Origin: a virus | Strand: one strand, 5' to 3' | DNA length: 33,808 nucleotides | IMG/VR virus record: IMGVR_UViG_3300035698_002789 | Coordinates: 1-33,808 of that record | Shown: in pieces, positions 1 through 4,948 of the stretch | Position numbering within the stretch: the stretch's first letter is position 1 | Layout: each line of letters begins with the position of its first letter | Made by a program: the position numbers and the translations under genes | The notes under the pieces: generated by a model | Seen by the model: only the letters and a program-made list of their open reading frames with translations | Told to the model about the DNA's origin: nothing | Databases searched by the model: none

Positions 1-29
1 AAGTATTTGGTTGAAAATTTTGCCATCTG

Positions 30-386
30 TTACACCAATGCGTATGGCTTGTTCCAGCCTGCACCAATAGTGATATCAGTGTAGTGGCTACGGCTAAAGT
101 AGTCAGTCATTGAATCATCATTGCAGAAGTAGTTAGGACCTTTCATTGCAGCCAACAGTTCGTTTAGGAACTTGCGAGCAACGCCTGCATAGTGTTGATC
201 GATCCAGTATACGTTTACATCTTCGTAAGCGTCACGGATATTAAAGTCAATGGCGCCTGACTTGATCTTAACACATAGTGTTGAATGGTTACGGATTGCA
301 ATGCTAGCCTTCATGTCGTACTTCTTAAGTACAGCTTTGATAGCTGGTGCAAGTGTTTTTTTCTTTTCTTGTGATACATATGCCAT
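30..386 (-). CDS. Conserved phage protein, unknown function (118 aa)
   Basis: I do not recognise a named family, but the N-terminus (MAYVSQEKKKTLAPAIKAVL) has the look of a small conserved protein found in marine phages and some plasmids. The protein is mixed alpha/beta with a basic first 40 residues, which are followed by a beta-rich part with many aromatic residues, and it has no signal peptide or membrane segment. The ATG is preceded at normal spacing by a clear Shine-Dalgarno AGGAGA, so the start is secure. It is the first gene after a near-consensus sigma70-type promoter about 34 bp upstream of the start and runs toward the left edge of the window. Reality of the gene is well supported; function is unknown. 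Confidence 0.8.
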   Translation of the reverse strand: MAYVSQEKKKTLAPAIKAVLKKYDMKASIAIRNHSTLCVKIKSGAIDFNIRDAYEDVNVYWIDQHYAGVARKFLNELLAAMKGPNYFCNDDSMTDYFSRSHYTDITIGAGWNKPYALV

Positions 387-419
387 TTTGTAGTCTCCTA
401 ATGCCTAACTGTTACATAC

Positions 420-448
420 AGTATAGCCGAAACTAAAGAAAAGGTCAA
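420..448 (-). promoter_or_regulatory. Sigma70-type promoter
   Basis: Read on the minus strand: -35 TTGACC (448-443), 17-bp spacer, -10 TATACT (425-420). The predicted start falls about 25 bases upstream of the ATG of the 30-386 gene, leaving room for its AGGAGA ribosome site. Same architecture as nine other promoters in the window. Confidence 0.75.
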
Positions 449-478
449 CCTCTAAATGTCATTTTTAGAAAGTTTTTT

Positions 479-1045
479 TTAACCAAACGTAAACAGCACA
501 CTTTCACGTACAACTCCTGCTGGCACTATGTTGGTGCCGTGTGCTTTGCGTTGTGTGTTGTCATTAACATATCCTGCAAATGGCATGTACGGAGTTTCAG
601 TCTGTGTTAACCCGTTATGTGGCACAATACTATCAGTGCCATACTGTGCTAATAAAGCTGGATTTTGATCACCAATGTACCAATGTGTGCCACCGTGTTT
701 GATTTCTTTTTCACCTGTGTACAACTGCAACAATACTTTGTAGTTGTTGTGGTCAAAATGCCAAGCTAATTTATGCCCAGGAAGATCAATGAAGATGTCA
801 ACATTGCTACACTTTAAATTTGCAATGCCAGTGAGCTCAGTGAGCGGCCCTGCTAGCTGTGCTCCAATGGTGTTCAATGCATCGTAGTTGTTGGGCATAG
901 CCATTATTCGATTTGGAGATAGCATTTGCCATTGTGTGGGAGTTTCTCGATAGGTGCGTTTGATATTAATGTAATCATTTTGCTGACTAAACACTCTGGG
1001 CAAATACCAGAGTCCTTCTCCGAGATAATCAGTTGTACCTAGCAT
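479..1045 (-). CDS. 2OG-Fe(II) oxygenase-like protein
   Basis: A 188-residue protein whose C-terminal half carries the iron-binding facial triad of 2-oxoglutarate/Fe(II) dioxygenases: H96-x-D98 in a WHFDHN context, H169 in KAHGTN, then R180 about eleven residues later, the usual place for the arginine that binds the 2-oxoglutarate carboxylate. This is motif reading, not a database hit. Such enzymes hydroxylate proteins, nucleic acids or small molecules, and the substrate here is unknown. It ends just upstream of the promoter for the 30-386 gene and is separated from the next minus-strand gene upstream by 61 bp holding a tRNA-like relic. Two other 2OG oxygenases of different subfamilies occur in the window (7378-7872 and 31259-32005). 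Confidence 0.7.
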   Translation of the reverse strand: MLGTTDYLGEGLWYLPRVFSQQNDYINIKRTYRETPTQWQMLSPNRIMAMPNNYDALNTIGAQLAGPLTELTGIANLKCSNVDIFIDLPGHKLAWHFDHNNYKVLLQLYTGEKEIKHGGTHWYIGDQNPALLAQYGTDSIVPHNGLTQTETPYMPFAGYVNDNTQRKAHGTNIVPAGVVRESVLFTFG

Positions 1046-1064
1046 AGTGTTTCCTTTTATAAGT

Positions 1065-1103
1065 TGGTACCCTACTTTGGGTCAAACAATGGACCAAAAC
1101 GTT
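1065..1103 (-). pseudogene. Relic of a tRNA 3' half
   Basis: This stretch is a diverged copy of the 3' half of the tRNA-Met gene lying exactly 200 bp further right (1265-1305). It keeps the CCA end, a T-loop-like segment and an identical 13-base block, GGACCAAAACGTT on the plus strand, with five substitutions and one deletion elsewhere. No 5' half or acceptor partner is visible, so it is probably a dead duplicate or a recombination scar. It begins directly after the stop codon of the small membrane protein. Confidence 0.6.
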
Positions 1104-1106
1104 TGG

Positions 1107-1238
1107 TTAATACCCTTTGATGTGGTAAACATCTTTGTAGATTTTTTCAATATCTTTTGATCCCTGGTTGTACCCAACAATCCAACCAATAACTGCACCA
1201 CATATTGCAATGCACACTGACGTTAAAATAATTTCCAT
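1107..1238 (-). CDS. Small single-pass membrane protein (43 aa)
   Basis: A short reading frame that a 60-residue cut-off would miss. It starts with ATG after a GGAGAGACTATT ribosome site and encodes MEIILTSVCIAICGAVIGWI followed by VGYNQGSKDIEKIYKDVYHIKGY. The first 22 or so residues form one hydrophobic helix with small glycine/alanine/cysteine positions, and the rest is a short charged tail rich in lysine and aspartate. An N-out, C-in topology is likely. Its position in a tRNA operon between tRNA-Met and the 2OG oxygenase, the good ribosome site and the sensible amphipathic tail support a real gene. No family is recognised. A lysis or host-membrane function is possible but unproven. Confidence 0.65.
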   Translation of the reverse strand: MEIILTSVCIAICGAVIGWIVGYNQGSKDIEKIYKDVYHIKGY

Positions 1239-1264
1239 AATAGTCTCTCCGTACTGTTAAAAGC

Positions 1265-1339
1265 TGGTACTCCTACTTCGGTTCGAACGAAGGACCAAAA
1301 CGTTATGAGCGTTCTGCTCTACCACTGAGCTATAGGAGT
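1265..1339 (-). tRNA. tRNA-Met (CAT)
   Basis: A full cloverleaf: acceptor ACTCCTA pairs with TAGGAGT, D stem GCTC/GAGC, anticodon loop CTCATAA giving anticodon CAT, T stem CTTCG/CGAAG around TTCGAAC, discriminator A and an encoded CCA. Elongator Met versus lysidine-modified Ile2 cannot be decided from the anticodon alone. Last tRNA of the array downstream of the rpoZ-like gene. Confidence 0.9.
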
Positions 1340-1344
1340 GTATG

Positions 1345-1418
1345 TGGAGCGGATAAAGAGAATCGAACTCTTGTCAACAGGTTGGAAACCTGTAGCTCTA
1401 CCATTGAGCTATACCCGC
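1345..1418 (-). tRNA. tRNA-Gly (TCC)
   Basis: A standard cloverleaf: acceptor GCGGGTA/TATCCGC, anticodon stem ACAGG/CCTGT with loop TTTCCAA (anticodon TCC), T loop TTCGATT, discriminator T and encoded CCA. It lies 5 bp from tRNA-Met and 1 bp from the next tRNA, so the array is processed from one transcript. Confidence 0.92.
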
Positions 1419-1419
1419 T

Positions 1420-1500
1420 TGGTACGCCTGCTAGGAATTGAACCTAGGACCTATCAAATATCTGCAGATATTAATCGCTCTTTCTCTGAGCTACAGGCGC
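1420..1500 (-). tRNA. Atypical tRNA with enlarged anticodon arm (GCA, possibly Cys)
   Basis: Acceptor GCGCCTG/CAGGCGT, D stem GCTC/GAGC, variable loop AGGTC, T arm CTAGG-TTCAATT-CCTAG, discriminator A and encoded CCA are all normal. The anticodon arm is not. A five-pair stem ATTAA/TTGAT closes a 13-base loop, TATCTGCAGATAT, instead of 7 bases, making the gene 81 bases long. The loop centre holds TGCA, so GCA (Cys) is the obvious anticodon candidate, but no 7-base loop with a paired 5-bp stem can be drawn. The alternative stem AATAT/ATATT leaves only a 6-base loop. The D loop AGAGAAA also lacks the usual GG. It may be a functional oddity, a tRNA with an insertion, or a decayed gene. Confidence 0.6.
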
Positions 1501-1507
1501 ATAGTCT

Positions 1508-1595
1508 TGGCAGACAGGGTGGGATTCGAACCCACGGAACCTTTCGGTTCGCCGGATTAGTAATCCGGTGCCTTCGACCACTCGGCCACCTGTCC
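1508..1595 (-). tRNA. tRNA-Ser (ACT)
   Basis: An 88-base class II tRNA: acceptor GGACAGG/CCTGTCT, long variable arm closed by GAACC/GGTTC, T arm GTGGG-TTCGAAT-CCCAC, discriminator G (as in serine tRNAs) and encoded CCA. The anticodon stem CCGGA/TCCGG closes the loop TTACTAA, so the anticodon reads ACT. Serine AGY codons are normally read by GCT, so A at position 34 is unusual. First tRNA after the rpoZ-like gene. Confidence 0.88.
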
Positions 1596-1638
1596 TTGCA
1601 CTTACACAAATATATATACCTGTGTAAGGTGTTAATTT

Positions 1639-1902
1639 TTAACTGTTAACGTAGTTAGCCAGATCATCTTCTTCGTCATCTTTTTCATACTGATGACTGT
1701 TGATAATCTCTTCCATTAGCTCACGCCCAAACAACCCTTGTTCAATTTCTCGCAGTGCTGTCATGGCTTTATTACCTGGTTGTGCAACCAACGGTGTGGC
1801 ACCGCGCCCAAGTTGCCTTGCACGTTCTACTGCAATTAAAATGAGGTCATATGGTGATCCACCAACGTGTGCTAGACCTTCTGCATTACTGATTCGAGCC
1901 AT
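1639..1902 (-). CDS. rpoZ: RNA polymerase omega subunit homologue (RpoZ-like, 87 aa)
   Basis: The protein starts MARISNAEGLAHVGGSPYDL and continues with the omega core: the ydLilvaveRARQL segment, then ALREIEQGL. These match bacterial omega (E. coli: MARVT..., RFDLVLVAARRARQM..., ALREIEEGL) in order and spacing; the acidic C-terminal tail (DDEEDD) is also omega-like. Length fits the family (about 60-120 aa). Omega binds the beta-prime subunit, helps core assembly and is the target of ppGpp site 1 in proteobacteria. The start was moved to the internal ATG at 1902 because AGGAGAAT sits just upstream. It is the first gene after a strong promoter and is cotranscribed with four tRNAs. A phage-borne omega could stabilise or retune host polymerase; that role is inference. 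Confidence 0.85.
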   Translation of the reverse strand: MARISNAEGLAHVGGSPYDLILIAVERARQLGRGATPLVAQPGNKAMTALREIEQGLFGRELMEEIINSHQYEKDDEEDDLANYVNS

Positions 1903-1949
1903 GTTATTCTCCTGGATATAGGTTGATGCTAGTTGTTGCATATAATAAT

Positions 1950-1978
1950 ACTATACAGGCTAACATATAGCATGTCAA
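1950..1978 (-). promoter_or_regulatory. Strong sigma70-type promoter for the rpoZ-tRNA operon
   Basis: Minus strand: -35 TTGACA (1978-1973), 17-bp spacer, -10 TATAGT (1955-1950). The predicted start near 1943 gives a leader of about 40 bases to the ATG at 1902, and the transcript would run through the tRNA-Ser, atypical tRNA, Gly and Met genes. Confidence 0.85.
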
Positions 1979-2039
1979 CCGTTAATGTTAATATTAACCT
2001 AATTAAATTATTATGAATTATTATGGGAGTGTTTAAGTT

Positions 2040-2061
2040 GAGGGACTAACCATGGCCCCTC
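2040..2061 (-). terminator. Possible hairpin terminator after the 2109-2378 gene
   Basis: GAGGG and CCCTC pair around a 12-base loop in the gene-free stretch 1979-2108. There is no clear U-run after it on the minus strand, so this is only a candidate end of the hydrolase transcript. The rest of this gap is AT-rich and shows nothing else that I can support. Confidence 0.3.
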
Positions 2062-2108
2062 GCGTGTTTATTAAGTAACAACCCTAACTGTTAACATTAG
2101 CGCAAGTA

Positions 2109-2378
2109 TTAGGCTGCGTCTTTGCCTTTTCCACCGGATACAGTGCGTAGATTGCTGCTTACAAAGCTATACAGTTCGTTGGCTTTTTCAACAATTTCTT
2201 CTGGTTGATACATTTTAGGCATGTAGTCGGCCCAAAATTCAGCAGCATCTTTGCCTTGCTCTTTCCATGCATCGAGTGCTTGTTTTGTAAAAGACTCTTG
2301 CATTTCAACTTGTTTGTCCAGCATGTCTTTTGCCATCTTTAGTGTTTCAAGACGGATTTCAAATGGGTTCTTGTTCAT
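2109..2378 (-). CDS. Conserved small helical phage protein, phasin-like (89 aa)
   Basis: The protein begins MNKNPFEIRLETLKMAKDML and is almost wholly helical, with long amphipathic stretches (MAKDMLDKQVEMQESFTKQALDAW) that resemble phasin-type coiled helices. It ends in a flexible glycine/lysine tail. Small proteins with a similar NPFEIR start are common in T4-like marine phages, but I know no established function. Its ATG overlaps the stop codon of the upstream hydrolase gene as ATGA, so the two are translationally coupled. No membrane segment or signal peptide is present. Confidence 0.75.
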   Translation of the reverse strand: MNKNPFEIRLETLKMAKDMLDKQVEMQESFTKQALDAWKEQGKDAAEFWADYMPKMYQPEEIVEKANELYSFVSSNLRTVSGGKGKDAA

Positions 2379-2965
2379 GATATTTTTTCCTTTGTGTGTG
2401 TCATGTGTGTGTTAACGTAGTCTACTACTCGTTGTGATTGCACAATTTCGTAGTGATTGCGGTCTACTGTTGCGTATTCTACATCATCCCTGCATGTCAT
2501 GCTGGAACGTGTAACCACACCGTCGTTTTCCCCAACCAACCATGGTACATCCCCTACAGTAGTAACAATCTGCATCCATGGTATACTGATATTTATCTCC
2601 CTACTTTGCAAGATAAACTTACTCCTTGATGTTATATCTTTGAACAACTGATAATGCGGAACAAACAATGTGCTCCACGCAGCTATTTCGCTGCCATTAA
2701 ATGGTGTTGCTAAACTTATAGCACCTACACTGTTTGGTATACAATTTTGCAAATGCACTCCATATATACCTCCCAAACTGTGTGTTATATAATACACTGG
2801 TTGGTTAACGTTTGTCAACCTATTAATCATACGATCTAGGTTATTTTCTGCGCTATCTTCTTTATCATAATCAAGATAAATTGGATCTATTGCTTGAATG
2901 CTTTGCTGTATATACGCAAAACTTCTATTGCTTGCAGTTGCGCCGTGTATGTAAACTATTTGCAT
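2375..2965 (-). CDS. Alpha/beta-hydrolase (lipase/esterase-like)
   Basis: A compact 196-residue alpha/beta hydrolase. The N-terminal strand MQIVYIHGAT supplies the HG oxyanion motif, the nucleophile elbow is T-H-S63-L-G-G (GxSxG type with H for the first G), and the acid and base are likely D148 in GENDGVV and H171 in DRNHYEIV. The order and spacing fit a functional Ser-Asp-His triad. There is no signal peptide, so it acts in the infected cell or is packaged. Esterase, lipase or acyl-protein hydrolysis are all possible; the substrate cannot be read from sequence. It shares a transcript with the helical protein 2109-2378 (4-bp overlap). No clear ribosome site precedes the ATG. Confidence 0.8.
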   Translation of the reverse strand: MQIVYIHGATASNRSFAYIQQSIQAIDPIYLDYDKEDSAENNLDRMINRLTNVNQPVYYITHSLGGIYGVHLQNCIPNSVGAISLATPFNGSEIAAWSTLFVPHYQLFKDITSRSKFILQSREINISIPWMQIVTTVGDVPWLVGENDGVVTRSSMTCRDDVEYATVDRNHYEIVQSQRVVDYVNTHMTHTKEKIS

Positions 2966-2980
2966 CTAATATTTAGCCAG

Positions 2981-3007
2981 TAATAAAGGGGCGCCGAAAC
3001 GCCCCTT
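2981..3007 (-). terminator. Rho-independent terminator after the porin gene
   Basis: A perfect 8-bp stem AAGGGGCG/CGCCCCTT (3007-3000 with 2993-2986) with a 6-base loop, followed on the minus strand by TATTA. It is G/C-rich and sits 29 bp after the porin stop codon. The same hairpin could also act on the plus strand. Confidence 0.7.
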
Positions 3008-3036
3008 GGTGCCGTTGTTTTTATATTTTTAACTTC

Positions 3037-3840
3037 TTAGAAGTTAAAGGATAGGCTTATTTTTGGTGTTAGGTCTTGGGTGTCTAGGTCATAGTTGATG
3101 CCTGAAGTTACTTCAGCACCTGCTATGCTCATCACATGCTCGCCGCCAATGTTTTGACTCGTATCATCTTCGTCACCGTTGATGTATGCTGTAAGACCGT
3201 TTGCGACTTCTACCGTGCCCTCGTATGCCCAATGATTCGCATCATTGTCATATGTAAGTAGGCTACCTACTTCTAGTGATCCTACATTAATTCCGGAAAG
3301 TTCACCGCCCCATACATAGTTTTTACTTGTACGGTTATAGTCTACACTTGCTGTTACGCCTGCAATACCTGCATCCATTGTGTATGCACCTTGTAGGTTG
3401 CTTACTTCAGTGATGTCTGTTGTGTAGCTGGAAAGCCCAATTGCTACACTTGCTGCACCTGATGTTACCATTAGTGACTCAGTCATTGCTGGTACTGTTA
3501 GTGTACCAGTAGCACCCGCAGCCGCTGTTGTTTCTGGCATTAGGTTGTTGTTGTCACCAAATGCTAGGTCGAGACTGTTTACTGTAGTACCAACTGTCCA
3601 TGTGTCTAATGTCAATGAATTGCCGTCTGTTGCTTTAAAGTCCAAGTCAACAGTTGCAACATCGCCTGCATCAATGTCTAGTTCAACACCCATTGTGCCT
3701 TTGTATTTGTCGCTTCCGTTTTCAGCAAAGTCAAGATTTATTGCACCTGACATTACTGGAGCAACTGGAGTTGCTGTGTCTTCTGCTAGTGCAGATGTAG
3801 CAACTATTGCAGCTACCGTTGCTAGTACGAATGTACGCAT
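3037..3840 (-). CDS. Phage-encoded outer-membrane porin-like beta-barrel
   Basis: The protein opens with a signal peptide (MRTFVLATVAAIVATSALA, then ED; AxA cleavage site near residue 19). It continues as alternating-polarity beta strands rich in G, D, T, S and aromatic girdle residues and ends in PKISLSFNF, the terminal phenylalanine signature read by the BAM assembly machinery. Mature length of about 248 residues fits a small 10-14 strand porin or OprD/OmpW-like barrel. The start was moved 5 codons in, because AGGAAATTT precedes the second ATG (3840). It has its own terminator. Phage porins may change host surface permeability, block superinfection, or be carried host genes; the choice is inference. 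Confidence 0.75.
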   Translation of the reverse strand: MRTFVLATVAAIVATSALAEDTATPVAPVMSGAINLDFAENGSDKYKGTMGVELDIDAGDVATVDLDFKATDGNSLTLDTWTVGTTVNSLDLAFGDNNNLMPETTAAAGATGTLTVPAMTESLMVTSGAASVAIGLSSYTTDITEVSNLQGAYTMDAGIAGVTASVDYNRTSKNYVWGGELSGINVGSLEVGSLLTYDNDANHWAYEGTVEVANGLTAYINGDEDDTSQNIGGEHVMSIAGAEVTSGINYDLDTQDLTPKISLSFNF

Positions 3841-3952
3841 TTTAAATTTCCTCATAATTAATGATTTTTTTGCGAGCGGGATTCTCTTTTGCTCAACGTA
3901 TTAATTATGTAGATGTAACTCGTAAAAATGCAAAATCCAGCAATTTTGTAAT

Positions 3953-3990
3953 AAGATAAAATGAGAGTGTTACATTGCTGCAACACTCTC
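3953..3990 (-). terminator. Rho-independent terminator of the tmRNA transcript
   Basis: On the minus strand GAGAGTGTT (3990-3982) pairs perfectly with AACACTCTC (3971-3963), 9 bp, followed by ATTTTATCTT. It closes the transcript that starts at the 4257-4285 promoter. Confidence 0.8.
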
Positions 3991-4250
3991 TTGATCGTTC
4001 TGTTGCTAGGTGATCAACCCCGGAAGCCTAGTTAGGCTGCCATTGCCATTTCTGGCGCTCTATTTGCGTTTGCATTTAGAAAGTTTGTTCGCGGTAACGG
4101 CGCTTACATCCCGGTAACTCCACTTTCTCTATTACGTCAATCTATCCTATGTCATCCCCATCAACTATACACTCAGTAAATGTATACTTGGTGGAGATGC
4201 CCGGTACTGCCCCGGGGTCTTGTCCGTCGTTGTTAAAGTTTCAACGTTAC
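3963..4250 (-). ncRNA. ssrA: Two-piece (circularly permuted) tmRNA
   Basis: Read on the minus strand, the acceptor piece comes first. A T-stem CCCGG/CCGGG around GGCAGTA is followed by CATCTCC, discriminator A and CCA ending at 4189. After a 29-base intervening segment (4188-4160) the coding piece begins at 4159 with GGGGATGA. GGGGATG pairs with CATCTCC to rebuild the acceptor stem (one G-U), the diagnostic arrangement of permuted tmRNA. Inside the coding piece an open frame starting GCA at 4073 ends at a TAA lying in the hairpin GCCTA-ACTA-GGC. The promoter at 4257-4285 and the terminator at 3963-3990 delimit the precursor. tmRNA with SmpB frees stalled ribosomes and tags nascent peptides. 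Outer boundaries are approximate. Confidence 0.85.
4032..4073 (-). other. tmRNA proteolysis-tag reading frame
   Basis: The 13 codons from the GCA resume codon read ANANRAPEMAMAA and then TAA. The small, alanine-rich end with AA at the C-terminus is what ClpXP-type proteases recognise in ssrA tags. The tag is read from the permuted tmRNA coding piece. Confidence 0.8.
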
Positions 4251-4256
4251 ATTCTA

Positions 4257-4285
4257 TTTATAACATATTTTTAGAGTGGTGTCAA
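4257..4285 (-). promoter_or_regulatory. Promoter of the tmRNA (copy 1 of a repeated block)
   Basis: Minus strand: -35 TTGACA (4285-4280), 17-bp spacer, -10 TATAAA (4262-4257). It lies in a 36-bp block (4257-4292) identical to 4824-4859. The -10 also contains TATAAATA, the T4 late-promoter core, so dual use is possible. Confidence 0.85.
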
Positions 4286-4316
4286 TAGAAAAGGCAGTGT
4301 GTTGATTCACTGCCTT
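4286..4316 (-). terminator. Rho-independent terminator after the 4370-4777 gene
   Basis: AAGGCAGTG (4316-4308) and CACTGCCTT (4299-4291) form a perfect 9-bp stem with an 8-base loop, followed on the minus strand by TTCTATT. The U-tract runs directly into the -35 of the tmRNA promoter, so one transcript ends where the next begins. Confidence 0.8.
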
Positions 4317-4369
4317 TCAATATCAAAGTCCGTTAGGTACAATGATATAATGAATCATTAGCACAATTG

Positions 4370-4777
4370 CTACAATATCATTTCTTCCATATTATAGAGT
4401 GCGGATGCATGTTTATTAGGGTTAGCAATAGCTACAATTTGAGATAGTTTGATGGTTACAAGACTATTGTATTTGTTCTGAATACCCTTAAAGTAATCAG
4501 CCTTCATGGATTTATAATTCTGAAAGTAATCAGCCTTACTCTTGTGCTTTATCTTAGGTTCTAGCTGTATAGCACCAGTTTGTGGATTAATTGTTGCCGT
4601 GTGTACCCTGTTTACTATTATGAAATCTTCTGTGACACTATCAAACCTGGCAACCACTTCTTCACCCGTGCTTAACTTAATTGTTAATACATCCTTCATC
4701 ATAGCAACCACTTCTTCACCCGTGCTTAACTTAATTATTTTCTCGTGTCTATTATATCCTATAGAAGTTACTGACAT
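4370..4777 (-). CDS. Phage protein with TGEEVVA repeat (Sm-like fold candidate), internally duplicated
   Basis: The 135-residue product carries KLSTGEEVVA twice, 18 codons apart, from an exact 33-bp in-frame DNA repeat (4650-4682 and 4704-4736). It also carries KADYF twice, from a 15-bp repeat 11 codons apart (4490-4504 and 4523-4537). Short phage proteins with a KLxTGEEVVAxx...EDFIIV pattern are widespread in marine T4-like phages and resemble Sm-like barrels; I infer that from pattern only. The start was set at 4777, because AAGGA lies 8 bases upstream; the longer frame to 4810 would begin almost at the transcription start. It has its own promoter (second copy of the tmRNA promoter block) and terminator, so it is a single-gene unit. 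Confidence 0.75.
   Translation of the reverse strand: MSVTSIGYNRHEKIIKLSTGEEVVAMMKDVLTIKLSTGEEVVARFDSVTEDFIIVNRVHTATINPQTGAIQLEPKIKHKSKADYFQNYKSMKADYFKGIQNKYNSLVTIKLSQIVAIANPNKHASALYNMEEMIL
4650..4736. repeat. 33-bp direct repeat within a gene
   Basis: Copies at 4650-4682 and 4704-4736 are identical, with a 54-bp period, which preserves the reading frame. It looks like a recent slippage or recombination duplication. Confidence 0.85.
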
Positions 4778-4823
4778 TTGAGTATCCTTTGTTACTACAT
4801 CTATACGCATTGCCTACATTATG

Positions 4824-4852
4824 TTTATAACATATTTTTAGAGTGGTGTCAA
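4824..4852 (-). promoter_or_regulatory. Promoter of the 4370-4777 gene (copy 2 of a repeated block)
   Basis: Same -35 TTGACA (4852-4847), 17-bp spacer and -10 TATAAA (4829-4824) as the tmRNA promoter. The predicted start near 4817 leaves a leader of about 40 bases to the ATG at 4777. Confidence 0.85.
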
Positions 4853-4859
4853 TAGAAAA
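4824..4859. repeat. 36-bp promoter repeat, second copy
   Basis: Identical to 4257-4292, 567 bp apart in the same orientation. The repeat covers the whole promoter from the -10 to just upstream of the -35 and nothing else, so the promoter itself was duplicated. Confidence 0.85.
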
Positions 4860-4948
4860 AATTAATTAATATATTTGAATGTCATATTAATAGAATATCT
4901 ATCTGCATGTTCTTCGTTTCGGATACCAACACTGTGAAAACTAATTGG

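Noticed and set aside
443-480. Plus-strand hairpin with a T8 run that looks like a terminator
   Set aside because: Stem is weak (TCTAAA/TTTAGA) and there is no plus-strand gene to terminate.
1338-1649. 103-aa plus-strand frame over the tRNA array
   Set aside because: It is the antisense reading of four tRNA genes and has no ribosome site.
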